DNA of 38,347 nt, taken from NCBI GenBank assembly GCA_900320605.1, contig ONSY01000076.1, positions 1 through 38,347 on the forward strand, read 5' to 3'. A program made the translations under genes and the position numbers. Within the stretch, counting starts at the first letter, position 1; every line of letters begins with the position of its first letter. Of this stretch, positions 1 through 10,530 are shown piece by piece. Origin of the DNA: an uncultured Eubacteriales bacterium. Its GTDB lineage: Bacteria > Bacillota > Clostridia > Oscillospirales > Acutalibacteraceae. The notes below the pieces were generated by a model. That model was not told the DNA's origin. It saw nothing but the letters and a program-made list of their open reading frames with translations, and searched no databases.

Positions 1-1
1 A

Positions 2-946
2 GAGGATCTTAGGAACAAGATCATCCGCTGCATCGGCCGTCCTTCAGACCGCTTTGAGGAGGACGCGCTGAGAATTCTGCGTGCGCTTCGTTTTTCCAGC
101 ACTCTGGATTTTGAAATCGACACGGAGACCGAGAAGGCGATCTTCGAAAAAAAGGATCTGCTGCGCGGTGTCTCAAGGGAGCGCATCTACGCGGAACTGC
201 GAAAGCTTCTCTGCGGCAGCGGAGTGGAACGGGTGCTTCTCCGTTATGCCGACGTCTTCTCCGTCCTGATCCCGGAGATCGCGCCGATGAAGGGGTTCGA
301 TCAGAAAAACCCGCACCACTGTCTTGATCTGCTTGCGCATACCGCCAGAGCGGCAGCGAACATTCCGCCGAAGCCGCATCTTCGCTTTGCGGCGCTGCTG
401 CACGATGTCGGAAAACCGGACTGCTTTTCCATCGGGCCGGACGGGATCGGACATTTCTACGGCCACAGCACGAAAAGCGCGGAAAAGGCGGAAGAAATAT
501 TCCGTGCCCTCAAAGCGGATCACGACACAAGGGATCGGGCGGTTCTTCTGATCCGCCATCATGACACACCGATCGAACTTCGGGAGGAAATCGTAAAACG
601 CCGCCTTCGGAAACTCGGCGAAGAATCATTTTTCGATCTTATCCTTCTGATGCGCGCCGACAATCTCGCCCTGGCTCCGGAGTTTTCCTTCCGGCAGAAG
701 GAATATGACGCGCTGGAAACAATGGCGAGGGAAATCCTCGAAAGAGAGGACTGTTTCTCCCTCGGGTCGCTCGCCGTCAACGGAAACGACCTGATCGCGC
801 TCGGTTACAGGGGGAAGGAAATCGGAAACGCGCTCGAAAGCCTTCTCGACGCTGTTCTTGAAAACCGGATTGAAAACCGAAAGGAGGCTCTGCTGCTCTA
901 TCTTCAGAAGCAGAAACTCCCGGCGGACCCGGGTATGACACCATAG
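2..946 (+). CDS. cca: CCA-adding tRNA nucleotidyltransferase, C-terminal part (5' end outside window)
   Basis: The frame is open from base 2 and enters the window already inside the protein, so the N-terminal catalytic polymerase head is missing here. Early residues EDALRILRALRFSS are the conserved stretch of class II CCA-adding/poly(A) polymerase family enzymes that follows the catalytic head. An HD-type domain follows, with HHCLDLLAHT and LLHDVGKP, and further His residues (RHHD). This architecture is usual for Firmicutes CCA enzymes, which add or repair the 3' CCA of tRNAs in the cytoplasm. The gene ends just before a bidirectional terminator shared with gyrA, so it belongs to a transcription unit entering from the left. 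I am sure of the family. Whether the enzyme adds the full CCA or only part of it cannot be judged without the head domain. Confidence 0.93.
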   Translation, partial: EDLRNKIIRCIGRPSDRFEEDALRILRALRFSSTLDFEIDTETEKAIFEKKDLLRGVSRERIYAELRKLLCGSGVERVLLRYADVFSVLIPEIAPMKGFDQKNPHHCLDLLAHTARAAANIPPKPHLRFAALLHDVGKPDCFSIGPDGIGHFYGHSTKSAEKAEEIFRALKADHDTRDRAVLLIRHHDTPIELREEIVKRRLRKLGEESFFDLILLMRADNLALAPEFSFRQKEYDALETMAREILEREDCFSLGSLAVNGNDLIALGYRGKEIGNALESLLDAVLENRIENRKEALLLYLQKQKLPADPGMTP

Positions 947-952
947 ATAAAA

Positions 953-997
953 AGAAGCTCTCTGATTTCAAATGAAACCAGAGAGCTTCTGATTTTT
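953..997. terminator. Bidirectional intrinsic terminator between cca and gyrA
   Basis: Bases 953-964 (AGAAGCTCTCTG) pair perfectly with 979-990, with four more inner pairs (966-969/974-977). A T-run (993-997) follows on +, and on the minus strand the stem is followed by TTTT. It lies between two convergent genes and can serve both. Confidence 0.85.
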
Positions 998-1049
998 AGA
1001 TTCTGAAAACAGGTTTTCGTAAAATCCTGTCCGACGGTTTCATCCCGTA

Positions 1050-3596
1050 TTATTCCTGCGAGGGTTCATCCGGTGTCTCCGTGATCTCTTCGAGATCGTC
1101 CTCTTCATCCAAAGATGCATCGGGATCATCCGGGAGAGCGTCTGTTTCCTCATCAGATTCCTGCGGTACACACGCGATCGAAACAACCTTGTTTTCCTCG
1201 CCGTCAATCCGCATGACTTTTACGCCTTTGCTCGGGCGGGCGCAGATTCTTACAGAATCCGCCGGGATACGGATGACGACACCGTCCTTTGAGATCAGGA
1301 TGATATCCTCGTCGAGTCCGATCGCACGCATCGCGGCCACTTCACCGTATTTTTCGATATGATAGTTAATCAGTCCCTTGCCGCCGCGGTTCTGGAGCCG
1401 GTAATCGGATACCGGTGAGATTCGTCCGTAGCCGGTTTCCGAAACGGTAAGAACGTAGGGGCACTGATCCACATCGGCAAGACCGACGATCTCGTCGTTT
1501 TCCCTGAGCGTAATCGCTTTGACGCCGCGGGTTACGCGGCCCATTTCACGCAGTTTTTCCTCGTTGAAACGGATTGCCATACCGCGCCTTGTCGCGACGA
1601 GGAGATCGTCACTTCCGCCGGTAATCTGAACCCAGCGCAGCTCATCGCCCTCATCAAGCACAATCGCGATAATGCCGCCTTTTCTGGAGGAATTATAGGC
1701 GTTCATTGCGGTACGCTTGATAATTCCGTTCTTCGTCACCATGACGAGATACTTGTCCTCTTCGAATTCGGAGAGCCGGAGCATCGAGCTGATTTTCTCT
1801 CCGGGCAGCAGCGGCAGGAAATTCGTGATATAGCGGCCGATGCTGTTTCTCGAACTCGCCGGAATCTCATAGCACTTGAGTTTATAAACCTTTCCGAACG
1901 AGGTAAAGAAGAGAATGAAATCATGGCTGTTCGCGATAAACATCTGCGCCGGGGCATCCTCTTCGGTGCGCTTCATTCCGTTAATGCCGCGGCCGCCGCG
2001 TTTCTGCTGTTTATAGGTATCGACGCTCTGGCGTTTGACATAGCCGGAGTTCGTCAGAATCAGAACACAGTCCTCGCGCGGGATCAGATCCTCGATATCG
2101 ACTTCACCGTCGATCGCGGTGATTTCCGTTCTGCGTTCATCGGAGTATTTGCGTTTCATCTCAAGCGCCTCGTCCTTGATGATCGCAAGGACGCGCCACT
2201 CGTTCTCGAGAATATCGAGATAGTCCTCTATCTTCGCCGAAAGCGATGCGATCTCATCTTCGAGCCGCTGCCGTTCCAGGCCGGTCAGGCTGCCGAGCGG
2301 CATCTGAACGATGGCCTGCGTCTGGATGTCGTCGAGACCGAAGCGTTCCGTCATTCTCGCTCTCGCTTCCGGACGGTCCTTCGAGGTCCGGATGATGCGC
2401 ACGATTTCATCAATCGCATCGACGGCGATCTTGAGTCCTTCGAGAATATGCATCCGTTCCTTCGCTTTCCGAAGGTCGAACTGCGTTCTTCTCCGCACAA
2501 CCTCTTCCTGAAAACGGATATATTCCTTGAGATAATCGATCAGAGAAAGCGTTTTCGGCTCACCGCCGACAATCGCCAGCATGATCACTCCGTACGTGAT
2601 CTGCATCTGCGAGTAGGAGAACAGCTGATTCAGAACAACCGATGGTCTCGCGTCGCGTTTGGTATCAATCACGATATACATTCCGTCACGGTCGGAATGA
2701 TCCTCCACGTTTGCAATGCCGTCAATCCGCTTTTCTTTTACAAGATCCGCGATGCTTTCGATCAGACGCGCCTTGTTGACCTGATAGGGGATTTCCGTAA
2801 CGATGATCTTCGCGCGTCCGTCCTTGCCTTCCTCGATCTCCGTTTTCGCACGCAGGGTTATCTTTCCGCGTCCGGTTGCATAGGCTGCGCGGATTCCGCT
2901 TCTTCCCATGATAATGCCGCCGGTCGGAAAATCGGGGCCTTTCACGTATTCCATGATGTCGTCAAGCGTAGCGTCGGGATTGTCGATCAGGCAGCACATG
3001 CCGTCAATAACCTCGCCCATATTGTGCGGAGGAATATTGGTGGCCATACCGACGGCAATTCCCGTCGAGCCGTTGATCAGAAGATTCGGGATGTGGCAGG
3101 GGAGAACCGTCGGTTCCTTCAGGCGGTCATCATAGTTGGGGATGAAATCAACCGTTTCCTTGTCGATATCCTCCAGCAGATCAACCGACAGTTTACATAA
3201 TCTTGATTCCGTATAACGATAGGCAGCCGGCGGATCCCCGTCGACCGATCCGAAGTTGCCGTGTCCGTCGACCAGGGGATAGCGCATGGAGAAATCCTGC
3301 GCCAGACGCACGAGGGCGTCATACACCGATGCGTCTCCGTGCGGATGATAGCGTCCCAAAACACTTCCGACGGTATCCGCGCATTTGCGGTAGGCTCTTT
3401 CCGGCCACAGGCTGTTTTCATACATCGTGTAAAGGATTCTCCTGTGAACCGGCTTGAGGCCGTCGCGAACGTCCGGAAGCGCACGCGAAACGATAACCGA
3501 CATCGAATAATCCAGGAAGGATTTTTTCACTTCCTTTTCAAGATCGACATCGATAATCTTTTCCTGGGGCATCCCCAGTCCTTGTAACTCATCCAT
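1050..3596 (-). CDS. gyrA: DNA gyrase subunit A
   Basis: 848 residues, full length for GyrA. It is the breakage-reunion subunit of gyrase and works as an A2B2 complex with GyrB to introduce negative supercoils. The N-terminal winged-helix/tower region contains [13 protein letters not shown] and the catalytic tyrosine Y128 in RYTE. The quinolone region reads [11 protein letters not shown] (residues 84-94), with Ala89 at the place of E. coli Ser83 and Asp93 at the place of Asp87. The C-terminal beta-pinwheel starts near residue 505 and carries a GyrA-box-like QKRGGRG at 531-537 (consensus QRRGGKG). A second copy of this type (NRGGKG) lies near the end. The last 35 residues or so are very acidic, a plausible autoregulatory tail. 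The ATG is preceded by AGGACGG. The gene sits 73 bases downstream of gyrB on the same strand and is probably co-transcribed. Confidence 0.98.
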   Translation of the reverse strand: MDELQGLGMPQEKIIDVDLEKEVKKSFLDYSMSVIVSRALPDVRDGLKPVHRRILYTMYENSLWPERAYRKCADTVGSVLGRYHPHGDASVYDALVRLAQDFSMRYPLVDGHGNFGSVDGDPPAAYRYTESRLCKLSVDLLEDIDKETVDFIPNYDDRLKEPTVLPCHIPNLLINGSTGIAVGMATNIPPHNMGEVIDGMCCLIDNPDATLDDIMEYVKGPDFPTGGIIMGRSGIRAAYATGRGKITLRAKTEIEEGKDGRAKIIVTEIPYQVNKARLIESIADLVKEKRIDGIANVEDHSDRDGMYIVIDTKRDARPSVVLNQLFSYSQMQITYGVIMLAIVGGEPKTLSLIDYLKEYIRFQEEVVRRRTQFDLRKAKERMHILEGLKIAVDAIDEIVRIIRTSKDRPEARARMTERFGLDDIQTQAIVQMPLGSLTGLERQRLEDEIASLSAKIEDYLDILENEWRVLAIIKDEALEMKRKYSDERRTEITAIDGEVDIEDLIPREDCVLILTNSGYVKRQSVDTYKQQKRGGRGINGMKRTEEDAPAQMFIANSHDFILFFTSFGKVYKLKCYEIPASSRNSIGRYITNFLPLLPGEKISSMLRLSEFEEDKYLVMVTKNGIIKRTAMNAYNSSRKGGIIAIVLDEGDELRWVQITGGSDDLLVATRRGMAIRFNEEKLREMGRVTRGVKAITLRENDEIVGLADVDQCPYVLTVSETGYGRISPVSDYRLQNRGGKGLINYHIEKYGEVAAMRAIGLDEDIILISKDGVVIRIPADSVRICARPSKGVKVMRIDGEENKVVSIACVPQESDEETDALPDDPDASLDEEDDLEEITETPDEPSQE

Positions 3597-3669
3597 TGTA
3601 GCACCGTCCTATATATTGATCCATTATCGAAATATGCAGAGTATTCATGAAGCTATTTGCCGGTACCGG

Positions 3670-6053
<2,384 letters not shown>

Positions 6054-6063
6054 TTCAAGCCTC

Positions 6064-6330
6064 TCAGAGATTGTTCCGTTCCGTCTTGGTCCGCTTGAGA
6101 AGCGTCGCGGTCGAAATCTGCGAAACATAGACCTTTGTCGCTTTTCTGCGGTCGGAACAGACAACAAATGATTTCGGGATTTCCATTGAAACGTTGACGA
6201 TCTCTCCGTTCTTCTGTTTCGCGGCGAGATATTCGCGCGTCGTTTTTGAGACGGTGGTTTTTTCCAGATCAAAAATCCCGATCATCTGATCCTCCCGGAT
6301 CACTGTATTTTGTCCTAAATGAAGATACAT
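6064..6330 (-). CDS. remB: RemB-like DUF370 small DNA-binding regulator
   Basis: 88 residues beginning MYLHLGQNTVIRE, with IGIFDLEKTTVSK and a central SFVVC segment. This is the DUF370 pattern of the extracellular matrix regulators RemA/RemB of Bacillus. Family knowledge: RemA oligomerises and binds DNA, activating matrix operons. RemB is a paralogue typically encoded beside recF and gyrB, exactly as here. The position between recF (15-base gap) and the zinc-ribbon gene supports RemB rather than RemA, which usually sits elsewhere. AAGGA precedes the ATG at a rather long spacing of about 11 bases. Its target genes cannot be seen from the sequence. Confidence 0.85.
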   Translation of the reverse strand: MYLHLGQNTVIREDQMIGIFDLEKTTVSKTTREYLAAKQKNGEIVNVSMEIPKSFVVCSDRRKATKVYVSQISTATLLKRTKTERNNL

Positions 6331-6345
6331 TGCTTATCTTTTCCT

Positions 6346-7443
6346 TTATGTTTCCCGTTGGATCCTGCCGTCGGAGACCGTAAAGACTGCGCCCTTCTCA
6401 AGCAGATCCGTATTCTGAACATCACAGCAGGTAATGATTACCTGATATCCCTCAATATGATTTAAGATATATTCCTGACGTTTCTGATCCAGTTCACTCA
6501 TCACGTCGTCAAGAAGAAGCACCGGCATTTCACCGGTCGCCGCGGCAAGCATCCTGGCTTCCGAGAATTTCAGCGAAAGCACGATGGAACGCTGCTGTCC
6601 CTGGGAACCGAAGCTTTTCGCGTTTCTGCCGTCAATCAGAAACTCAATGTCATCCCGGTGGGGACCGGTCGTGGTAAAACCGTTCTGAATGTCTTCACGC
6701 TGAGTCTGACGGTATTTCTCAATCATAGAGGCATACAGATCCTCCTCTTCGAGATTTTCCGTACTCTGATAAAACAGATCCAGAGACTCACCGCCGGACA
6801 GGTCAAAATATATCTGACGGGCGTACTCCTTCATTTTCTCAAGATATTCCACCCGTCCTCTGATGATCCGGCTTCCGTAAAATGCGAGGCGTTCATCCCA
6901 GATTTCCAGCGTATCCCGAAGTTCCGGATGGCGCAGAATATCTTTCAGGAGAGAATTTCTCTGCGTAAGCGTATGATCATACTGGTAAAGCGTTTTTGAA
7001 AACATCGGCCGTATCTGGCAGATCGCATTGTCGAGAAAACTCCTGCGCAGATTCGGCGTGTTTTTTATAAGAGAAAGATGTTCCGGAGAAAAAATGACCG
7101 CACAGAAATGACCGGTCAGCGCGGAAACACCGCGCCGCCGAACCCCGTTGATCTCGATCTGTTTTTTTCCTTCGGAGAGACCGAACAAAATTTCATTCTC
7201 TCTTCCGCCGCTTTCAAACGCGAGACGCATGGAAACTCTTCTTTCCGAACCGGTCAGCGGAAGAAAATCGCTGTCCTTTGCGCCGCGGAAGGATTTTTCG
7301 CCCGTAAAAAGCCAGACAGCTTCCATAAAATTCGTTTTTCCCTGCGCGTTTTTCCCGCAGATCACGTTTACCGCGGGATCCGGCACCAGTTCCTGGGAAC
7401 GGATATTTCGAAAGGAATCACAGAGAAAACGCGTAATGTACAA
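6346..7443 (-). CDS. recF: DNA replication and repair protein RecF
   Basis: 365 residues, normal for RecF. It is an SMC/Rad50-like ATPase that with RecO and RecR loads RecA at single-strand gaps. The N-terminus MYITRFLCDSFRNI is typical. Walker A is GKNAQGKT at 30-37, with the family-specific Q-G-K-T-N. The ABC signature region reads SFGSQGQQRS, and Walker B is VLLLDDVMSELD near the C-terminus. The gene lies 17 bases after dnaN on the same strand and is probably in the dnaN operon. The small S4-domain gene (rlbA/yaaA) that sits between dnaN and recF in Bacillus is absent. Confidence 0.97.
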   Translation of the reverse strand: MYITRFLCDSFRNIRSQELVPDPAVNVICGKNAQGKTNFMEAVWLFTGEKSFRGAKDSDFLPLTGSERRVSMRLAFESGGRENEILFGLSEGKKQIEINGVRRRGVSALTGHFCAVIFSPEHLSLIKNTPNLRRSFLDNAICQIRPMFSKTLYQYDHTLTQRNSLLKDILRHPELRDTLEIWDERLAFYGSRIIRGRVEYLEKMKEYARQIYFDLSGGESLDLFYQSTENLEEEDLYASMIEKYRQTQREDIQNGFTTTGPHRDDIEFLIDGRNAKSFGSQGQQRSIVLSLKFSEARMLAAATGEMPVLLLDDVMSELDQKRQEYILNHIEGYQVIITCCDVQNTDLLEKGAVFTVSDGRIQRET

Positions 7444-7460
7444 ACAGAATCACCTGACTT

Positions 7461-8558
7461 TTAGAGTCTGACCGGCAGAACGAGGAACAGGAAAGCATCT
7501 CCATCCTTCGGGACAATCGTCATCGGACTGAACGGACCGTTGAGGCAGACGCGGACCTCGTCATCTTCCGCGTAGCGCAGCGCGTCAAGCAGATACTTGT
7601 TGTTGAATCCCATTTCTACGGTATTTCCGGAAATCTGCGCCGGGAACTGGTCATTCGCGCGGCCGATCTCCGTTTCACAGGAGATTCTCACCATGTCGTC
7701 CTCAAAAATGCAGCGGACCGGAATTCTTCTGCGGTCGTTGATCAGAAGTGAAACACGCTCGACGCTTTCCATGAATCTTCTTGTCTGAAGCACCATCTGC
7801 GTCGCATTTTCCTTCGGAATAACCGCCTTGTAATCGATGAAGTCTCCTTCCAGAAGGCGGGACAGAACAACATAATTGCCGATTTCAAAGAGAATATGTC
7901 TCTTTTCGATCCGAAGCGCGGCATCGGTGTCGTCGTCCTTCAGAAGTTTCGCGACCTCCGAAAGCGTTTTACCGGGAACTACAAAGGAAAACTCCTCCTG
8001 TGTCGCTATTTTTTCCTTTCTTACCGCGAGACGGATTCCGTCTACGGAAACAAGCGTAATATAACCGCCGGAGATTTCAAAGAGCGTTCCCATATGGACA
8101 GGGTTTTTCGTGTCGTTTTCAGCAACCGCATAAATTGTCTGGCGGATCATGCTTTTGAGCAGCTTATGGGAAATCGAGACGGAAACAGTATCGCTGATAA
8201 TCGGAAATTCCGGATATTCGTCCGCGGAAATACCGGTAATGGAGAATTCGCTCGCGCCGCTTGTAATAACGATCAGGTTTTTTTCATCGGAATCAAACGA
8301 AACTGTGTCTTCCGGCAGGGAACGGATAATGTCCGAAAAAAGCTTGGCGTTGAGAACCACGCTTCCCGTTTCCGTGACCATCGCGGGAATTTCCGTCGTC
8401 ATTCCGATCTCAAGATCGTATCCGCTGATGACCAGTTTGTTTTCCTCCGCCTTCAGCAGGACTCCCTCCAAAGCGGGAATTGAGGATTTGGAGGAAACCG
8501 CGCGGCTGATATTTGAAATTGAGTTTATCAGATCTTGTTTTTCACAGGAAAATTTCAT
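7461..8558 (-). CDS. dnaN: DNA polymerase III beta sliding clamp
   Basis: 365 residues, full length for the three-fold repeated beta clamp that encircles DNA and tethers the replicative polymerase. The start MKFSCEKQDLINSISNISRAV and the region SSIPALEGVLL are characteristic, as is the C-terminal FLFLVLPVRL, which resembles the usual M-P-[ML]-R-[LM] end. AAGGAAGG precedes the ATG. It follows dnaA across a 200-base gap that holds the proposed origin, and precedes recF by 17 bases. No clear dedicated promoter was found in the gap, so both read-through from dnaA and a promoter within the gap remain possible. Confidence 0.98.
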   Translation of the reverse strand: MKFSCEKQDLINSISNISRAVSSKSSIPALEGVLLKAEENKLVISGYDLEIGMTTEIPAMVTETGSVVLNAKLFSDIIRSLPEDTVSFDSDEKNLIVITSGASEFSITGISADEYPEFPIISDTVSVSISHKLLKSMIRQTIYAVAENDTKNPVHMGTLFEISGGYITLVSVDGIRLAVRKEKIATQEEFSFVVPGKTLSEVAKLLKDDDTDAALRIEKRHILFEIGNYVVLSRLLEGDFIDYKAVIPKENATQMVLQTRRFMESVERVSLLINDRRRIPVRCIFEDDMVRISCETEIGRANDQFPAQISGNTVEMGFNNKYLLDALRYAEDDEVRVCLNGPFSPMTIVPKDGDAFLFLVLPVRL

Positions 8559-8758
8559 TTTTATAACCTTCCTTTAATTATTTTATAGTCGTAGTAGTAG
8601 GGACAGTTTATTTGTTGAAAGGAATCTTTTTTCAAGAAACCCGTAGAAAAAAGTTTTCAGGAACACTGTGTTGATGAAAAGTTCAGAATGTTGAAAAATA
8701 TTTTTCTGATTCAGAACTGTTTAAAAAGAAGTGTTAAAAGTTCAGAAGAAGTTGAAAA
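8559..8758. other. oriC: Probable chromosomal replication origin (oriC), dnaA-dnaN intergenic region
   Basis: AT-rich, 200 bases, no gene. Reading + 5' to 3' it shows TTAATTATTTTA (8574-8585), a TAG-trio array (8586-8600), the G-rich GGGACAG, then several 9-mers resembling TGTTGAAAA: 8613 (TGTTGAAAG), 8689 (exact), 8719 (TGTTTAAAA), 8732 (TGTTAAAAG) and 8750 (AGTTGAAAA). The order AT-rich, trio, GC block, boxes is the basal unwinding architecture described for Bacillus. Textbook TTATCCACA boxes are absent. Genes diverge from the dnaA region on both sides, which fits an origin here. Confidence 0.75.
8586..8600 (+). promoter_or_regulatory. DnaA-trio array (TAG TCG TAG TAG TAG)
   Basis: Five consecutive triplets, four of them TAG (3'-GAT-5'), which is the DnaA-trio motif that binds DnaA on single-stranded DNA. 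They are followed at once by GGGAC and, 12 bases after the last trio, by a TGTTGAAAG 9-mer. They lie at the dnaN side of the gap, as in Bacillus incC. Confidence 0.7.
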
Positions 8759-8759
8759 C
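8681..8759 (+). repeat. Three iteron-like repeats, TTCAGAA plus TGTTGAAAA-like 9-mer
   Basis: The heptamer TTCAGAA occurs at 8682, 8710 and 8741, so the composite units start 28 and 31 bases apart. Each copy is followed within 1-3 bases by an A-rich 9-mer: TGTTGAAAA (8689), TGTTTAAAA (8719) and AGTTGAAAA (8750). The composite unit is about 17-19 bases. The spacing is close to three helical turns, as expected for initiator sites on one face of the helix. Confidence 0.6.
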
Positions 8760-10066
8760 TACATGTTGCGGATATTGCGGATAATGTCATCGATGGTAGC
8801 CTTGACGCGGGGATTCTGTTCCATTTTCTTCTCTGTCTGCTGCAGAGAGTAGACAATTGTTGCGTGGTCTCTTCCGCCGACTTCCTTTCCGATCGCCTCA
8901 TAGGTAATCTGGGTGATGGTGCGGATCGCGTAGATCGCAACCTGACGGGCGTTCGAAACATTTGCCTTGCGGGAATTTGATTTGATCTCCTCGGGTGTCA
9001 CTCCGTAGGTCCGGGCTACCTCGTCGATGATCTTTTCAATCCGGACCGTGGTAGGCTGATCGTTATTGATAACGTCGCTGATCGCGCTCTGCGCGAGAGC
9101 AATTGTCGGCGGTTTTCCCTGAAGAAGATAATATGCGTTGAGACGCTTGATCGCGCCCTCAAGCTGACGGATATTGCTTTTCAGTTTATCGGCGATGTAT
9201 TCCTTGACATTGTCCGGGATCTCAAAATCGAGGGCTTCCGCCTTGCGGCTGAGAATTGCCACGCGCGTTTCAAAATCCGGCGGCTGAATGTCCGCCATCA
9301 CGTCGCTTTCGATCCTTGTACGGATGCGCTCCTCTAAAGTCGCGATATCCTTCGGAGGCCGGTCTGACGTCAGGACAATCTGTTTGCGGTCTTCATACAG
9401 TATATTAAAGGTATGGAAGAATTCCTCCTGGGTGGATTCTCTTCCGGCGATGAACTGAATGTCGTCCATGAGGAAAAGGTCCGCCTTGCGGTATTTCTGA
9501 CGGAATTCCGCCTGCGTGCCCTTTTTGATCGCGTCAATCAGTTCGTTGGTAAACTCGTCGCCCTTAATATAGATGATATTGATATCCGGATGAGTTTCAC
9601 GGATCCGGTTCTTGATCGCGTTGAGAAGATGCGTTTTTCCGAGGCCGGAGTTGCCGTAGATCAGAAACGGATTGTACTTCAGACCGGGATGATCGGCGAC
9701 CGCAACCGCGGCGGCGTAGGCCAGCTGGTTGGAAGGACCGACAATAAAGTTGGAGAAGGTATAGTCGTAGTCGCTTTCGGAAAAACTCTCCTCTTCCTTT
9801 GCCGCCGGCGTTTCTTTCGGCAGTGTCAGCGTGACACGGATATCCGAGCCGAATATCTGGCCGAAGGCTTCTTTCAGGAGTGTAAAATAACATTTTTCAA
9901 TTGTTTTCTTATGAAATTCATTCGGAACCTGCAGAATCGCGCTCTGGGAATCAAAGTCCATTTCGATCGGAACGATACGGCTGATCCAGGTCTGATAGGC
10001 AACTTCCGCAATTCTTTCACGGCAGTAATCGCATACGTAATCCCATGCTTCGCTGAAAGAATCCAT
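8759..10066 (-). CDS. dnaA: Chromosomal replication initiator DnaA
   Basis: 435 residues. DnaA binds oriC as an ATP-dependent filament, melts it and recruits the helicase. Domain I is residues 1-85. A short variable linker rich in Glu/Ser follows (85-104). The AAA+ domain has Walker A GNSGLGKT (138-145) and Walker B LFLMDDIQF (197-205). Domain IV has R374 (NARQVA), matching E. coli Arg399, and the signature GGRDHATIV at 397-405. The usual recognition triplet Asp-His-Thr is here Asp400-His401-Ala402. The ATG at 10066 is chosen because AAAGGAG lies 9 bases upstream. An in-frame ATG 24 codons earlier has no such site and would add residues unlike any DnaA. The putative promoter at 10121-10149 overlaps a possible DnaA site, suggesting autorepression. 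Confidence 0.98.
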   Translation of the reverse strand: MDSFSEAWDYVCDYCRERIAEVAYQTWISRIVPIEMDFDSQSAILQVPNEFHKKTIEKCYFTLLKEAFGQIFGSDIRVTLTLPKETPAAKEEESFSESDYDYTFSNFIVGPSNQLAYAAAVAVADHPGLKYNPFLIYGNSGLGKTHLLNAIKNRIRETHPDINIIYIKGDEFTNELIDAIKKGTQAEFRQKYRKADLFLMDDIQFIAGRESTQEEFFHTFNILYEDRKQIVLTSDRPPKDIATLEERIRTRIESDVMADIQPPDFETRVAILSRKAEALDFEIPDNVKEYIADKLKSNIRQLEGAIKRLNAYYLLQGKPPTIALAQSAISDVINNDQPTTVRIEKIIDEVARTYGVTPEEIKSNSRKANVSNARQVAIYAIRTITQITYEAIGKEVGGRDHATIVYSLQQTEKKMEQNPRVKATIDDIIRNIRNM

Positions 10067-10120
10067 AGCGCATAACTCCTTTGCGGGAATTTTTGGACAT
10101 ACCATCCGATTGTCCCTTTT

Positions 10121-10149
10121 ATGATAGCATAAAATCAAAAACTTTTCAA
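10121..10149 (-). promoter_or_regulatory. Putative dnaA promoter with overlapping DnaA-box-like site
   Basis: On the minus strand the -35 is TTGAAA (10144-10149), the spacer is 17 bases and the -10 is TATCAT (10121-10126). The -35 lies within AGTTGAAAA (10143-10151), the same 9-mer class found repeatedly in the proposed oriC. Next to it is TTATCCGTT, which matches TTATCCACA at 6 of 9 positions. Binding of DnaA here would block its own transcription. Confidence 0.6.
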
Positions 10150-10211
10150 CTTTTATCCGTTTAAAAAAGGAAAAACTTCATGATTTCCGGAGAAAAAAAT
10201 AAAAATTGATG

Positions 10212-10240
10212 TTGACAGGAATAGAGATTTTATATATAAT
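10212..10240 (+). promoter_or_regulatory. Consensus sigma-A promoter of the rpmH operon
   Basis: TTGACA (10212-10217), a 17-base spacer and TATAAT (10235-10240): perfect hexamers at perfect spacing. Predicted start is near 10247, giving a leader of about 35 bases before rpmH. It diverges from the dnaA promoter. Confidence 0.9.
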
Positions 10241-10281
10241 ATTTTATCGCAAGGTTTGTACCCCGAAAGGAGGTTCCGCAA

Positions 10282-10416
10282 ATGCTGAGAACATATCAAC
10301 CGAAGAAGCTTCACAGAAAAAAAGAGCATGGCTTCAGAAAGAGAATGGCAGACAGAAACGGTCGCAAAGTTTTGGCTCGCCGCAGAGCGAAAGGCAGAGC
10401 ACGCTTAACCTACTGA
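10282..10416 (+). CDS. rpmH: 50S ribosomal protein L34
   Basis: 44 residues, very basic, beginning [22 protein letters not shown] and continuing [20 protein letters not shown]. This is the full L34 sequence pattern, with the usual length of 44-46. It binds 23S rRNA in the large subunit. AAAGGAGG lies 8 bases before the ATG. It is the first gene of the right arm, directly behind a consensus promoter. It begins the classic rpmH-rnpA-yidD-yidC-jag order. Confidence 0.98.
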   Translation: MLRTYQPKKLHRKKEHGFRKRMADRNGRKVLARRRAKGRARLTY

Positions 10417-10472
10417 TAAAAGCTCGATTATCTGCGGCAAATTGGCTTGGAAGTTAGTCCTATGTCGTCTTT

Positions 10473-10500
10473 AGGCCACCGTTGTGTGGCCTTTATTCTT
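10473..10500 (+). terminator. Weak hairpin between rpmH and rnpA, likely attenuator
   Basis: AGGCCAC (10473-10479) pairs with GTGGCCT (10486-10492) around a 6-base loop, followed by TTATTCTTTT. A leaky terminator here would let L34 be made in excess of RNase P protein. Confidence 0.5.
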
Positions 10501-10530
10501 TTAAGCCGTCCGTAAAAAAGCAGGTTTCAA

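Noticed and set aside
1923..3200. 425-codon open frame on + opposite gyrA
   Set aside because: Shadow of gyrA on the other strand; no protein family features and no ribosome site.
8559..8758. Canonical TTATCCACA DnaA boxes
   Set aside because: Searched by eye on both strands in the dnaA-dnaN gap and the dnaA-rpmH gap; none found, only the variant 9-mers.
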